A stretch of 64,000 nt of DNA from Nansenia antarctica (Eukaryota; Chordata; Actinopteri; Argentiniformes; Microstomatidae). Positions 36,094-48,629 of this stretch are shown piece after piece. How positions within the stretch are numbered: position 1 is the first letter of the stretch; each line of letters begins with the position of its first letter. Below the pieces are notes generated by a model. The model did not search any database, was not told where the DNA came from, and saw only the letters and a list, made by a program, of their open reading frames with translations. The DNA lies in the NCBI GenBank assembly GCA_963989245.1, contig OZ022342.1, forward strand, positions 23,344,398-23,408,397. Reading direction: 5' to 3'. The translations under genes and the position numbers were made by a program.

Positions 36094-36508
36094 TGTTGTG
36101 TATTTATCTTATTGGTTATGAATCAAAGAACAGTTATTGAGTTTAAGACGATTTAATTAAAGTACAAAAACAGGGTATACATATACCAACAGCTGAAGCC
36201 TTGTGTCTGTCCTCCTCTGCTGGGATCGGCTGGTAAAGAGGCCCCCCCTTGGGTCTCACCCCTATTCATCAACAATATGCAAATACAGTCACAGGCCATA
36301 GCCTATCACCTTATCTAGATGGTCATGAGGGCCGTCCCCTGTGATGTCACCACGGCCCCAAGTCCGAGGGCTGGTCAGATTACAAGAGCCATTGCACAAC
36401 ACTCAGGGGGCTATTTGCACAACATTGCACAACACTCCCCTTCAGCATATATATGGGCCCCTATCATACTATCTATAAATGTGTGTGTTTAAGCAGAAAT
36501 ATACGACA
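36094..36508 (-). repeat. 5' LTR of the retrovirus-like element
   Basis: 415 bp, identical to the 3' LTR except for one base near 36292. It would drive transcription leftward, through gag. Confidence 0.93.
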
Positions 36509-36673
36509 CTATCATGCACAGATCAGCCTTAAAACATGTAACGTATATATAACGGTGCGACGTATTTCTACGGAAAGGCTGACTGACGCGGGGCTCATAC
36601 AATCTCCGCGTTCGTTATAGATACGCTTGCAGCAGCGGGTGAACTCCCGGTTCATTGAGTTTACGGTTAAAAG

Positions 36674-38051
36674 CAGTGGCGGACTGGCCACCGGGCAAGC
36701 CTGGCAAATGCCGGGAGGGCCGCGAGACTCTGGGCCGCTCAGAATGTATTATATTAAAAAAATATATATATATTTGTAATTTTGTCTCTGGTGATTTTCA
36801 TTGAAAATAACTTATTTCAGCAGACCGCGGCCCAAAACGCTTTATATCGGCCTGGGCCATCCACGCAGTTCTGCGCGTATGCCCAGGGCCTAACGAATTT
36901 TCTCATGATCAACTCGTTGCTACGCAACGAGAGATAACTCGAGTAGAAGAAGAAGAAGAATCGAATATAAGAACGAAATGTATCTGGGCAGTAAACGACC
37001 AAAGGGTGGGGCAGAGAAAAAGAGGGACAAATCAAAGAAAGCTCTATTGGCGGAGGGGGGGGGGGAATTAACGAAAACCTATCTGTTTGCGAAGCAAGCA
37101 GGTGCTAGCAACACTCCTCAACTAGACTAGGACTAACATTAAACTTGTGGTAGAGGGAGACGACGAGGGAGAGAATGATTGACAGGGTTGTAGTAGAGAA
37201 AAACAAACTACTTAGTAGTCTGCTAACTACATGAAGGTAAGACACATTTATTACACTGTGGCTGTGCAGTGCTCTTTTTCTGCTTTGGTGAAGCTAAATG
37301 TAATATGCACTGTGGCTGGTGTATTGTTTAGGCTCATACATGTGATGGTTCATGTAACTGTATTATTATTTTTTTGCTAACGTTATTGTATTTGTGTCAG
37401 AGCAGCTTCATTTAGCTACACCGAGTCTATATTAACGTAAGCTATTAGGCTTAACTGGACCTCAATGTTTTCAGCAGGTTCGAGCAGGTCAGTGTTATAG
37501 CGTTAGCTAGCTGGCTAGATAAGTTAACTTAGGCTGTGTCCACCAACGAGCTGTATATTTAGCTAAACGGCACCAAGCTAAGGTAAATAGATAGGTAGTG
37601 TTAGCTAGTGCTAACGTTCACCATCTCTGTAGTCAGCTCTGTATCGCCAGTGGACACGCACCTCATGTCATCATTCCGTTTATAACAGCAGTTAACGTTA
37701 CACTGCTTTCATTTTCAGAATCGGGGAATTTGATGAGAGCGATGCAGTTAATGTGCACAACTGGATGCAGGGAGCAAGTGTAGTTGGAAGTAGGAATGCA
37801 CCGAAATTCGCATGTATTAGGCCGAAAATAGCACAAAAAAGTACATTCGGTGTGAAAAGGCTATTGAAAGAGCTATTGACTGATGACTGCCTACTGATAA
37901 TACATATACTGTAATTACAGCAAACATGTCGGTAGTTTGGCACCTGTCCTCTGACTTTTTATGTTAACAATCCGTGTTGCGTGTTGCGTTTGGAAATAGG
38001 GCTGTTGTGTCGCAAATGCCAGGGCTGTTTTTTGATCCCAGTCCGCCCCTG
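36674..38051. mobile_element. hAT-type non-autonomous transposon with 8-bp target-site duplication
   Basis: The ends cagtggcggactggcc and cccagtccgcccctg are inverted repeats with one mismatch in the first 14 bases. GTTAAAAG flanks both sides (36666-36673 and 38052-38059). The element is 1,378 bp and GC-rich near its left end (36680-36900). No transposase is encoded. It lies 165 bp from the retrovirus-like element. Confidence 0.92.
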
Positions 38052-39095
38052 GTTAAAAGCATATCTTCTCGGGGTGTCAGCGCGGTGGTTCAGGGCTCAA
38101 AATTACCGTATACCGATGGTGAAGTTAGCAAAGGAGTATTGTGATTGTACCACCTTCATAGCCGGTGTTATTCACGGACAAACACGGTGCCCGGAGGCAC
38201 CCTTTGCGGGTTAATAACTGTGATTTACCGTGGGTTAGGATAATTAGAGCTGCTTAGGAAATTAGGCCTACCTCTTTTGTCCACTAGAGGACCTGTGAAG
38301 AACAGCAAGGTTTGTTTTATGCAAATCCTGTTGAGCAAAGGCTTAGCCACAGCTCACAACAGTTGCAGCTCTTCTAATACTACAGACCATTTGTAATGAA
38401 TGTCATCCAGGAAATTAATCATGCATTGTTGTCCCAGATTAGGGTTTAGGAAGCATTAGACTGTCAGGTCCTACCAGCCAGTACTGTGCTGGCACAGATG
38501 TTTGTCTTTTGACACATTGCATTTTTCTCAGCACAGTACCTGTCTGCTTAAAGCATGCTCACCTCAGCCTACAACATTCTGAGGAACGGGTAATCAGCCT
38601 AATGGATCGAAGTGTGGTCTTCTTCAATAGGTTAATCTATCCTCATGAACCCCTACGTGGGATATGTGTGACCTTGGTAAAAATAATAATAATGTAACCC
38701 TGGTTACGGCCCCCGAGCGGGGCCCTGGGAGTGGGTAACCATGGCAATGTCGTGACTAGGGCAGGCAATCAAGTTACGTCTGTCCACTCTATTGTGGTAA
38801 TGCTTTAATATAGTTTTATATCTAAATATATTATATATACTTCCTGTATACTGATAGGGCTGTAATGGGCACTGTGGAATGAAAACAGGCTGTTCTGTAC
38901 TGTGCCGTGCTGAATGAGGTCTGGCACAGGACAGCACAGCTCAGGTCAGCCTGTTGTGTGTAATACGCTTTACTGAGTGATTGGATCTCCTGGCAAACAT
39001 TATTGTATGGTAGGGATTCTGAACTTTTAGCGTTTCTTAGAAGTGATGATTACCGTATTAGTGGGGCAGGTGCTTTCACTCAGTCATTCTATACT
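38052..39095. other. No gene seen
   Basis: The sequences on either side of the hAT insertion (36510-36665 and 38060-38215) are both GC-richer than the region average and may be one former unit, but I could not identify it. A block at 38850-38955 resembles 26285-26390. Confidence 0.4.
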
Positions 39096-39491
39096 TCTGG
39101 TGCATCTAAAAAAATTACAATATCATGGAAAAGTTAATTATGTTCTGTAATTTAATTCAAAAAGTGATATTATTTCATATATTCTAGATTCATTACACAA
39201 GTGAAATATTTCAAGCCTTTTTGCAAAAAAAAACAAATGCAGTAATTTTGCACACATTTCTGTTTTATAAATCCTTTTTTAAATTGGTCTTATGTAATAT
39301 TCTAATATGTTGAAATACTGGAAAATCATCAACATTAAAACTAAAAATGCAGTTTTAAAAATATATATATTTTTTTCTTTGTGTAATGAATCTAGAATAT
39401 ATAAAAGTTTCACTTTTTGAATTAAATTACTTAATTAATTGATTAACTTTTAACTTTTCCACAATATTCAAATGTTGTGAGATGCACCTGT
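39096..39491. mobile_element. Foldback MITE of about 0.4 kb
   Basis: The left end ggtgcatctaaaaaaattac, then aatatcatggaaaagtta, is mirrored by the right end taacttttccacaatattc with gagatgcacc. The halves are imperfect inverted repeats along most of their length. The ggtgcatct end belongs to a repeat type common in fish and amphibians. Confidence 0.75.
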
Positions 39492-40819
39492 ATCTCTAGA
39501 GAAGGCACATGCTATCTTTGCCATTCCTTACATTTGTGACAGCAAGAGGGATGCCATGTTCCATGTACTAGTCAACAAGGGTCGGACTTCCTATGAGCTG
39601 TGAAGGCATCAGGCATTTAGAGCTTTGCATGATGATCTTCTTCTTCAATAGGTTTATCTATAGATTGTAAATGGCTTTCAGGCGCATTCCGCCACCTACT
39701 GGTGCCTTTACATGACTGACCTGAGACACTGGAGCTTTGTTGATGCTATGCAAGTGCACCCTCCAGCACTTCAGGTGGCATTGAATCACCAATATTCAAT
39801 TTACGCCCACTCAAACAACAGAAGCATGATGAAAGTTGGCTACATAGTGCTCCCCATATAACCACAGTTCATTTAGGAATATCATATTCAATATGTAACT
39901 CTATGGCCACATATACCACATAGCCTACCATGAGGAAGTAACATGTGTTGATAGGCCTATACCACTAGTACTACAGCCTAGCTAATTAGTAAAACTTACT
40001 ATTTGCTATAGTACCACGTGATCTGGTATGCCAGGTTTCTACAGTACAGTATCACTGCAGATTCACATTGTTATGCAAATGTAGCATACCGCCACTAGAG
40101 TACGCTATTTCCTCTGTAATGGAATTCGAAAGTCCTAAATTGACCAGTGAGTTATTGCGTTTATCTGTAGACTGCTGTGTCATTGTCCGATGGGACACAC
40201 AGATGCTGGAGGAGAATCTTATCGAGGACAGCAGTTGCTAATGCTTTGTGAGGTAACATACTAGCCTACTGCTTGCTTCACAGTGAAGTCTTACAATTCA
40301 ATTCAATACAACTTCATTTAATTGAATTAATTACATTTTCAGGCCTATAGTATGTCACTCTGAATTCATATAGCAATGCAAAAGCAGCATACAAATGAAT
40401 AGCTTATTAGCTGTTCCATCACACACTCACTCAATTAGAAGGTCAATTGTCTCAGTGACAAGCCGTTTCCATGACTATAATGGTTATTTATGACTTTGTG
40501 TATAGACACACTAATCTGAGGGGACATTATGCAGATGGACATTGTTTGCAGCCCATTCTGTTTAAGAGCTCAGCTCAAGGGCACAACGGCACACAAACCC
40601 CATCTGGTATTTCTAACTGCGACCTTATGGTCAGCTGCCTTCAATATGCCCTTCACTACACCACATTATGACATTAAATGATTTGGATCCATATGAGATT
40701 TGTGAGACTGGGTTGTGTCTGAGAGTGGTATTCTAGGTTAAAAGTTTAGCTTGGTTAAAAATGTAGCCCAGTATATCAATTGCTACACTAGAGGACAGCA
40801 TTGCTCTGAATGCTCTGAC
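39492..40819. other. No gene seen
   Basis: No supported coding or repeat feature. Confidence 0.45.
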
Positions 40820-41670
40820 AGCCATGGACGGATCAACCATAGAGGCATTCTAGGAACATGCCTAGAGCCTCCTCGCCACTAGAGGGCCCAGACAGAGAGA
40901 GATAAAGAGCATGTCATGTAAAATAATAATGTTAAACATATATTCAAAAAATATAAAACTCTGATTTAAAACTTTATTTCATTGCAATGTTTATATATTT
41001 ATTAGTTTGAAACAACTATATTTTTTTACATACACCACCATGGTGCCAATGTGCGGGAAAATATATTTCCGGCGGTTCAGTGGTGGATCATCACTGCAGC
41101 GACATATAGGCTAACTGTTAGCAGCTTTTTGGTATGCTTTCGGCTGCAGCAAAAGGCCCAAAAAAGAAAAATGAAGAAGAAGAAAAAAGAAAACAACAGA
41201 GAGGGGCTTTACATAAGTTTCTCTCGGGCCCTTCAAAGCCCACAGGCCAGCCTAAATGATCGACTGCAACTGCACCTTCCGCTGCTGAGGAGAACGGAGG
41301 CTGCGCACCTGAAGACTCAGAGCAGGCAGGTGCTTTTTTATCAACGACAATGAAAAAAACAGGGATAAAAATTCCAACAATGCGTCAACATCAGCATCCA
41401 CATCACAGGACAAGACTGTGGGAGAATGTGAGCCAAACTTTTTTTCCACAGAACCTCTGCTCCTAAACTAGCATGAATAGCTATATCTCTTCATCTGACA
41501 CTGCAAAGTGGACCAAAATTGCCAACATAATGCATGAGTACTTCACCCTGTCAAAGGGTTTGTTTAATTCAAAGTACTCACGCATTATGGAGACACTAAT
41601 CAAAGCTTAACTAAGGAAATTTCTGTAGGGAAAAACTAAATGGAGAAATCCTGTGAGAATGGTTTGTATA
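40820..41670 (+). pseudogene. Possible hAT transposase relic
   Basis: Translations include AQKRKMKKKKKENN and, in another frame further on, AKWTKIANIMHEYF. These resemble the N-terminal blocks of fish hAT (ZMYM-like) transposases, which have a Lys-rich start and a xxxW-x-I block. Frames are broken and ends are not defined. This is a weak call from motif memory. Confidence 0.35.
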
Positions 41671-41693
41671 TTCGCCGTCTGCTGGCCCTATAT

Positions 41694-41698
<5 letters not shown>

Positions 41699-41732
<34 letters not shown>
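41699..41732. repeat. (TA)n microsatellite
   Basis: About 34 bases of alternating TA. Confidence 0.95.
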
Positions 41733-41735
<3 letters not shown>

Positions 41736-41956
41736 TGTTATTATTCTGTTATAAGTTCTTCAGTAAAAGAGATACTCTGAATAACTAGACACATTCAAAT
41801 CTAATGTAATAATATGGGGCTATACTTTCCACTATAAATAACAACAAATAATTAATGCGTATGAATACCGAAATATATAATAATATAATAAGCTAAAATA
41901 TATACCTAACTAAAGTAATGAGCAGTAATAACCATGTGGCAGTTAAGCCATTTTGC

Positions 41957-41961
<5 letters not shown>

Positions 41962-42042
<81 letters not shown>
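41962..42042. repeat. (GT)n microsatellite
   Basis: About 80 bases of uninterrupted GT. Confidence 0.96.
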
Positions 42043-42044
<2 letters not shown>

Positions 42045-42747
42045 CAGGGGTGCAAACTGGTGATGGCCCAAAAAGGTAGGCCGAACACCCATCTCTGCAA
42101 TCCAAGTTACATAACAGATATGCCTCAAACAAACATTGTTTGCATAACAATTTTTGCAGGGTTATTATGCTAAAGTTGAGAGAAACTAACATTCACATTA
42201 ACTTAATGGAAAATCAAGAAGGCTCAGGTAGAATTATCTTTTCAAGACCCTAGTCTACTCAAAGACAATTTGAATCTAACACACAAGGTATGACCTGGCA
42301 GGGGAATACCTGCCTGCATTTGCAAGGGTTTATTTGCAGTACTAATGGGGACTGAGGTTATGATGATGTACAATGAAGCTGAATCATAAAAGTTGATGCA
42401 ACCAGTGTAAAATTATAAATGACCACCGTTGAGCATACTGTATATTTCACATGTCTCCTGATATAGCTTCTTTTGTTTGCATTCGGTTTTCTGTTGGCAT
42501 GTCAGAAATTGAGTACAACCATTCAGAATGGCTCTTCATCAAATGCTTTATTACAAACAAAAAACAGTACTTATTCAGATATTGTACAAATATACATTTT
42601 TTTCACTGGAGTGGGAGATATCTACATAGTCTTTTTGGTTTACGACAAATCAAATCAAAGCAAAAACATGGCATTATCAATAACACAAAATGTGAGAGAG
42701 ATTCTGTAATTCTGTCTGGCACACTGCAGATTTACAATATTCAGTCA

Positions 42748-43012
42748 AAAAGTCAAAGTCAAAAAGAACTTATCATGGTCAAAACTAAAAGAACTTATCA
42801 TGGTCAAAACTAAAAGAACTTATCATGGTCAAAACTAAAAGAACGTATCATGGTCAAAACTAAAAGAACGTATCATGGTCAAAACTAAAAGAACTTATCA
42901 TGGTCAAAACTAAAAGAACTTATCATGGTCAAAACAAAAAGAACTTATCATGTTCAAAACTAAAATAACTTGTCATGGTCAAAACTAAAAGAACTTATCA
43001 TGGTCAAAACAA
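42748..43012. repeat. 25-bp minisatellite, about 11 copies
   Basis: The unit contains gaacttatcatggtcaaaac and then taaaa. Copies differ by single bases, for example gaacgtatc near 42841 and tgttcaaaac near 42950. Confidence 0.93.
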
Positions 43013-44689
43013 AAATGGAGGGGGCACAGATGAAGAAGGTGCAAAATAATTAGGATTGAATACCCAACCAAAAACCAAAACTAAATCTAAATGATAGGAA
43101 CCCAAAATATAAAACTTTCCTTATTTACAGTCTTAACATTGGTTTAACAGTAACATTTTATGTACAAGATTATCATTTATATATTTATATAAGCATTGAG
43201 GCAAAAATACTGTTTTTTCTTTTTTTATTATTATCTGTGACATGCATATATCCATCATTTAGATGGATTCTTTCTCCCCATAACTTTAGACTGTATGCAT
43301 GGTATCTAACACAGGTCCCAGTACTCAGACTATCATGTTGATATTCAGCTGAGCAGACAAACACTAATGAATGACATCAAGATGCAAGTTTCATACTAGC
43401 TACATGTCCATTTGGAATTGGTATACAGTGACATGGCAAGAAAACACATGTGATTCGCAATATTACCCAGAATGGCTTGGAGCTGACTCTCCTACCATAT
43501 ATCCACTACTGCATCTGCCACAGAAGACCCTATCCCAATGAAAAGTGTGGAAAACCTTAAGATTCCGGACGTTGACCGCTCTGGAATTCGCAAACCAGCG
43601 AATTCACTGAGCCCTCGGGATAACCACAAAATCACCCTGCTGCATATCCAACCCTGTCAGACGGCCATAAGAGCTGCTGCATTCAATCATCCACTCGGCA
43701 TCCATGTATTGACTTTTAGGGGTATTATGGGAAATTCAAAGGAATTTTGGGTAATCAGGAGCTCTCCCTCAGGTGTCATCCTCTCATCTCTGCACTCATC
43801 CGTCTCCAGCTTTAAAACAACCTATAAGTACTTTAGAGACCAGGTCGGGAAAGTCACAGTTGCTGCTTTTTCTTGCTTCACGCCAGGTTCAGGAAACCCA
43901 TGATTTAAACGATAATCTGAGCACCAGCGCAACATAGACAGGCTATATACTAATTTAATTCTAGTTGTTAAGTTCCCGGCATGGACCACAACCTTTTTTT
44001 TATTTTTATAAAAGGAACACAGACTCTCCCTCTCCTGGGTCGAAGCATTTCTGAGGGCCAGAATATGAGTGAACTCTTAATCAACGGAATAAGATTCCAC
44101 TCCTGACTGATCTGAGATGAGTGTGCGGGAGTGTTGTCCTGAAGGGCGCAGCAGGAACAGTCACTCCAAACACCTCCTGACATCGCATCCATCACATGCA
44201 CGGCGTTGTGACGGAGAGGGAATAACAGGGACGTTTCTTTGGGAGGAAGTAGTCACCGTGCTGAGAGACCAATGTGCTGCCGCGCTGCAGACACTATCGC
44301 TGGGCAGAATGTAACCTTTGGATCTGAGGGGGCTCAGACAAAGTTGATTTCAAAGTCAGAGAGAAGAGGAAGATGAAGCCAGTGCTTTTAGCCAGTGCCT
44401 TTTGTTATTTGAGCTTGAGATTTGAGTTTAAGAGTTTAAGTCTGTGCTTGGCCAACATTAAGAGATTAGATGAGGGTTTCAATGTGGGTTAGAATGAACT
44501 CGTGGTGTGATTATTAAACTGTTATGCTCTTCAGTTGTCTTCATACTTGAAATGAAAACCAGAATGAAACTGCTACTGTATAAGCTGTTGTTCTTTGATG
44601 TATTCAATAAAATGTGTATGTTAACTCAAGGCACTCTTCAGGGTCATTATGTCAGTTCTTGTGAGGCAGAGCTAGGGTTAGAGGGTTGG
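43013..44689. other. No gene recognised
   Basis: A 121-codon plus-strand ORF (43538-43903) has no recognisable domain. The stretch 43500-44340 is somewhat GC-richer than its surroundings, but I cannot assign exons. Confidence 0.4.
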
Positions 44690-44945
44690 GGTGCAGAGAG
44701 TGATATAATCTAGAATGGCCTCTTGCACTTCACCGCAATACAGCTGCAGGGGGTTTTACTTATTCCTGTAAATGTGTTAGAGTTAGGAGGTTAGAGCTAG
44801 GGGGTCAGGGTTAGGAAGTTATAGTTAGGGGGTTAGGGCTAAGGTTAGGGGGCTAGGCTTAGGGTGCAGAGAGTGATATATCTAGAATGGCCTCTCGCAC
44901 CACAATACAACTGCAGGGGGGTTTGACTTATTCCTGTAAACGTCC
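44690..44945. repeat. Duplicated ~85-bp block separated by (gttaggg)-like repeats
   Basis: The block starting gtgcagagagtgatat and ending cttattcctgtaaa occurs at about 44690-44773 and 44866-44942 with about 10% differences. Between them is ttagggg-rich sequence that resembles degenerate telomere-type repeats. Confidence 0.75.
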
Positions 44946-45093
44946 TAGTTGACGAAAAAAGTAATCTTATCTTAGCAATATAGCATTCTTACATTCTTAC
45001 GTTTGTTAATTTGCTTTGACGAAAGGAAATTACATCATAACAACAAAAATAAAGAAGACCTCTATTAACCATCTTCAACTTCACAAGTGGCAC

Positions 45094-45363
45094 TTTGTCT
45101 ATAGGGAATATGACCACCCCAAATCACTTTGTCTATAGGCCATATGACCGCCCCAAATCACTTTGTCTATAGGGCATATGACCACCCCAAATCACTTTGT
45201 CTATAGGGAATATGACCGCCCCAAATCACTTTGTCTATAGGCCATATGACCGCCCCAAATCACTTTGACTATAGGGAATATGACCACCCCAAATCACTTT
45301 GTCTATAGGGAATATGATCACCCCAAATCACTTTGTCTATAGGGAATATGACCACCCCAAATC
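45094..45363. repeat. 34-bp minisatellite, about 8 copies
   Basis: The unit contains ccccaaatcactttgtctat and then aggg(a)atatgacca. Units alternate between aggccatatgaccgc and agggaatatgaccac types. Confidence 0.93.
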
Positions 45364-45509
45364 CTTAAAGATTCCAGGAGATCTGCGATAAATAGGGGGA
45401 AATTCGATCAAATCTCCACACTCCACATTATCATGGCCCAAATAAATCCCTACGGTAAGTGACCATAAAGTTATATGTTACAAATGAGGACAACATACAC
45501 TGTTTATAC

Positions 45510-45512
<3 letters not shown>

Positions 45513-45544
<32 letters not shown>
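45513..45544. repeat. (GT)n microsatellite
   Basis: Thirty-two bases of GT. Confidence 0.95.
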
Positions 45545-45545
<1 letters not shown>

Positions 45546-45943
45546 GCCGAGAAATGTTGAGTGGGCAGAGTGATAGAGGTACAGGAAGCACTGACAGCAG
45601 AATTCAAAACCAATAAGTCCATGTGGCTGTGTGTGACCCAGGTGAACTGTAGCAGGTGGACAGTGTGAAAGGTGATGTGTCTACGTAAAGTCTCTAAGTG
45701 AACATCTTTGTACACATCACAAAGCAGACACATCAGCAGACTTTGGACCCACTCTCACTGGTGTGCCGATCCATGGGCGCACCCACCCCCATCGGAGCCA
45801 ATCACCACGCCTGCTGGCCTTGGGCAGGGGAATCCTGGGACACGTGGAGGTGTGTGAAGCCAGCGAAGCAGCCTGGTAGAAGTTGATTGGCCCTGGGTGT
45901 GAGAGTGAAGCAGGAGCAGTGCCAAGTCAAGTCCGGGAAAACA

Positions 45944-46343
45944 GGGGTCCTTTCCATTCCAAATTGACACAACCCCTTCCCTTCAATCGAGCGGAGCTCT
46001 TCAGTGACGTTTTGATGACATTTCCGCGAGTGAGTGAGTGAGTGAGTGAGCCCTACCCGAGCGAAGGCTGTGAAGGAGAGACAAGGCGCCAGGAGGTTTA
46101 AAATGGAACTCAATCGATCCCATTCCCTTCCCATGCAAAGCTATAAACGTATAACCTTCTTAGCTCTACAAATTGCACAAAACATCTATTTTAACATGTG
46201 GGAGGAAGACGCGTCCTGAATGAATTGCAATGAATTGTGGGATAACTTTATTTGTTTTTGCCGCCATCTTACATCCTGTTAAAACAAGTATAACCCCTTG
46301 ACTGAAGGGAAGGGAATGCACTTTTGGAATGGAAAGGGTCCCC
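45944..46343. mobile_element. Foldback MITE of 400 bp
   Basis: The left end ggggtcctttccattccaaa and the right end ttttggaatggaaagggtcc are inverted repeats, extended inward by ccccttcccttca / tgaagggaaggg. The inside is non-coding. It lies downstream of the clmp stop codon and may be within or just past the clmp 3' UTR. Confidence 0.8.
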
Positions 46344-47055
46344 AGGTGTTTGGAAAGCTTTGTTTTTGTTTATTATCTTTTTCCTCTTTGTTTTGATCAT
46401 CCCTCTGTGACCTGGTATGGCCTGGCCTCGATGAGTCAGTGTGAGAGGGCAGACATCCAGACTTAGAGAGGGGGGGACGGAGGGACAGGGGGGACGGGAG
46501 GGGACGGGACAGGACACTGTACAGGCTGTACCAGTTTGTATCTGCTGTTTCGGTCTTTTCCAGTCCTCTGTTTGCGCCAACTCCACAGCTCTCCCTTCAC
46601 ATGGACGACTCTGTCTCTTCGGTTTAAAAATACTTCTCCATCGTGGGATCTTTCTCCTGCCTATACCTCAGGACATTACGCACCTCATCACACAACGGTT
46701 TGAGTGTCACAGGATGACAGGTGCACGAGAGAGAGACTCCTCTCCTCTTCTTCATTGTTTATCCAGAAGTGGTGGGTGATGGTGAGGTGCCAAAAACTGC
46801 TCCCCACGGCGCAAAAACAGCTTCCCAATCCCTATAATGAGCTGGATGAAATGTTCAGACAGGGACCCTCCTTGACTATGAGTGATGGAGAATTTCTCTA
46901 GATTAGGTTATATAGCTGGGTTCCATATCAGAATCTGGGGATGGTTGCGTGGGGCGCTCTCGGGCTCTGTCCTGGGGTTGCCTGTGTTGGTCGGTCTGTC
47001 TCTCTTGTCTATCTGTCGGTCTGCTGTGTCTGTATCCTCCCTCCCTCCTTCCCTC
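46344..47055 (-). other. Probable clmp 3' UTR region
   Basis: Sequence directly after the clmp stop codon with no gene of its own. A minus-strand AATAAA lies at about 46248-46253, inside the adjoining MITE. The true poly(A) site is not established. Confidence 0.4.
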
Positions 47056-47446
47056 CTACACAGTCTGGAAGGCCTTGGTCTGGGCAGGGATCATGACTGG
47101 GGTGGCCCCCATGCGGGCCAGGTTCCCAGGGCTCAGTTTGGGGGGCGGGCTCGGCTTGGAGTTGGAGGTGGACGTGGACGTGGAGGAGGGTGGTGGTGGG
47201 CGGGGCTCGGGGGTCTTGGGGACCACCTGGGTGTAGGCAGGGGGCGACTGGGGGAAGCTGGGGGGATGACCGTTCTCCTTGAGGGAGGCTACGGTGGGCA
47301 GGCGGGCGCGGGGCCCGCCTGGCCGGGGGACGTTGTTGTGGACCATGGACTGGGTGGAAGAGGTACCGGAGCGGGAGCTACCAGAACGAGACGAGGAGAG
47401 GGAGTTGGGCTTCACCAGCTTGGCCTTGGGAGCCTCAGCATCCTCC
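47056..47446 (-). CDS. clmp: clmp last coding exon: cytoplasmic tail
   Basis: Acceptor ctgtgtctcag precedes 47446. It completes the Arg codon begun in the previous exon and continues EDAEAPKAKLVKP. A Ser/Arg-rich stretch and a Pro/Ser/Thr-rich stretch (PEPRPPPPSSTSTSTS) follow, and the exon ends MIPAQTKAFQTV and a stop at 47058-47056. The opposite strand also has long open frames here because of the GC-rich composition. Confidence 0.93.
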
Positions 47447-47993
47447 CTGAGACACAGACGGAGAGAGGGGAGGGGCTCAGATCTTGAACCGTAACATAAA
47501 AGACATCTTCATACATTGTAAGCGCGTTTATAACACGATATGCTATGCATTAACATGACATAAGCACTTAGGACTATGCATTAGCATGTATGATGGCATT
47601 TATCGTAGACGATAAAGAGTTAAATCGAGCTTTTACTGAGCTTTTACTTCATGTAAAACTGGTGCGTCTTTTGTAGAAGCTGTAAGGAGCAGCTGACATA
47701 ACACATCAATACTCTAGCCACCAACCTTAAAAGGTCGTTCGGATTCTTTATGTAAATGCCATTATTGTAGAAGGGTACAGATATCAGAATCCCCAAATAA
47801 AGGCTCTGTACCCTTCCACAAAGACAGTAAAAAGAAATTTTACATTAAAAAAAACAACAACTAAATAAATAACTAAATCCTAGGTATCAATGTACGCCAC
47901 GTCTCACCCCACACACGATCCGCCCCTAACGGACGCTACTCTACATGCATCCCCTCACCATTTAAAAAAATATATAATCAGGCCGGCCTCAGC

Positions 47994-48032
<39 letters not shown>

Positions 48033-48585
48033 TGTCTCCGCTAATTCTCCGTATGTAAACAGAACAGGAGTGTCTCCTCTCAGAACCCTCCCCTTCTCTG
48101 CGTCGCCTCTACATTATTGATGGCCAGCCGTCCCCGGGAGCACTGCATAATTCATCCTGACACTGGCAGATAGACAGTGGCACGGATGTGCTACTCTATG
48201 CTATCGCTGGGAAAAAAATAGCTGCTGTTGTAACAAGCACAGCCAGCAGCATTATCAGGCATCATTTAGGACTCTGCTGCATAGGAGCTACTCAGAAAAG
48301 AGAAAGGGTTTGATTAGCTTGATTAGCTTTCAGCTACTGTAGCAGCTACCAGAGGGATGGAGAGGAAGAGGATGGATGTATACAGTGATGATGTCTGTGT
48401 GTGTGTGCGTGTGTGTGTGTACCTGATCTCATTAGGGGTCTCTTCCTCTTCGTATTTCTTCTTCTCCTTCTTGCGGAACACCAGCCAGATGATGAGGATG
48501 ATGAGGAGGACCCCGAAGGACACGCCCACCACTGCGCCTGCTACCACGCCCATGCCCCGCACATCTGTATGGAGGAGAGAGACAG

Positions 48586-48629
<44 letters not shown>

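Larger units (their letters stand above)
29623..36508 (-). mobile_element. Retrovirus-like LTR element, recently inserted, internally deleted
   Basis: Two 415-bp direct LTRs (29623-30037 and 36094-36508) differ at one base. Both have 5'-TG...CA-3' ends. Coding is on the minus strand: leader (36093-34414), gag (34413-32590), a UAG stop, and an in-frame second ORF (to 30694) with remnants of protease, RNase H and integrase. Next to the 5' LTR, 36072-36089 reads on the minus strand TGGCGAGCCTAGCCCCGG, a plausible primer-binding site; the tRNA was not identified. A purine tract GAGGGGGGA (30048-30040) precedes the 3' LTR. Architecture is gamma/epsilonretrovirus-like. No RT, integrase core or full env is present, so it could move only with help from another element. 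I cannot see a target-site duplication. Confidence 0.93.

Noticed and set aside
43538..43903. 121-codon plus-strand ORF as a gene
   Set aside because: No recognisable domain, no splice or promoter evidence, and ordinary codon use; likely a chance frame.
44780..44870. Interstitial telomere array
   Set aside because: The ttaggg-like stretch is irregular (gttaggg, gctaggg, gctaagg) and short, so it does not meet the pattern of true telomeric repeats.
46882..47487. 201-codon plus-strand ORF rich in Gly/Val
   Set aside because: It is the antisense of the clmp last exon, whose minus-strand reading is diagnostic.
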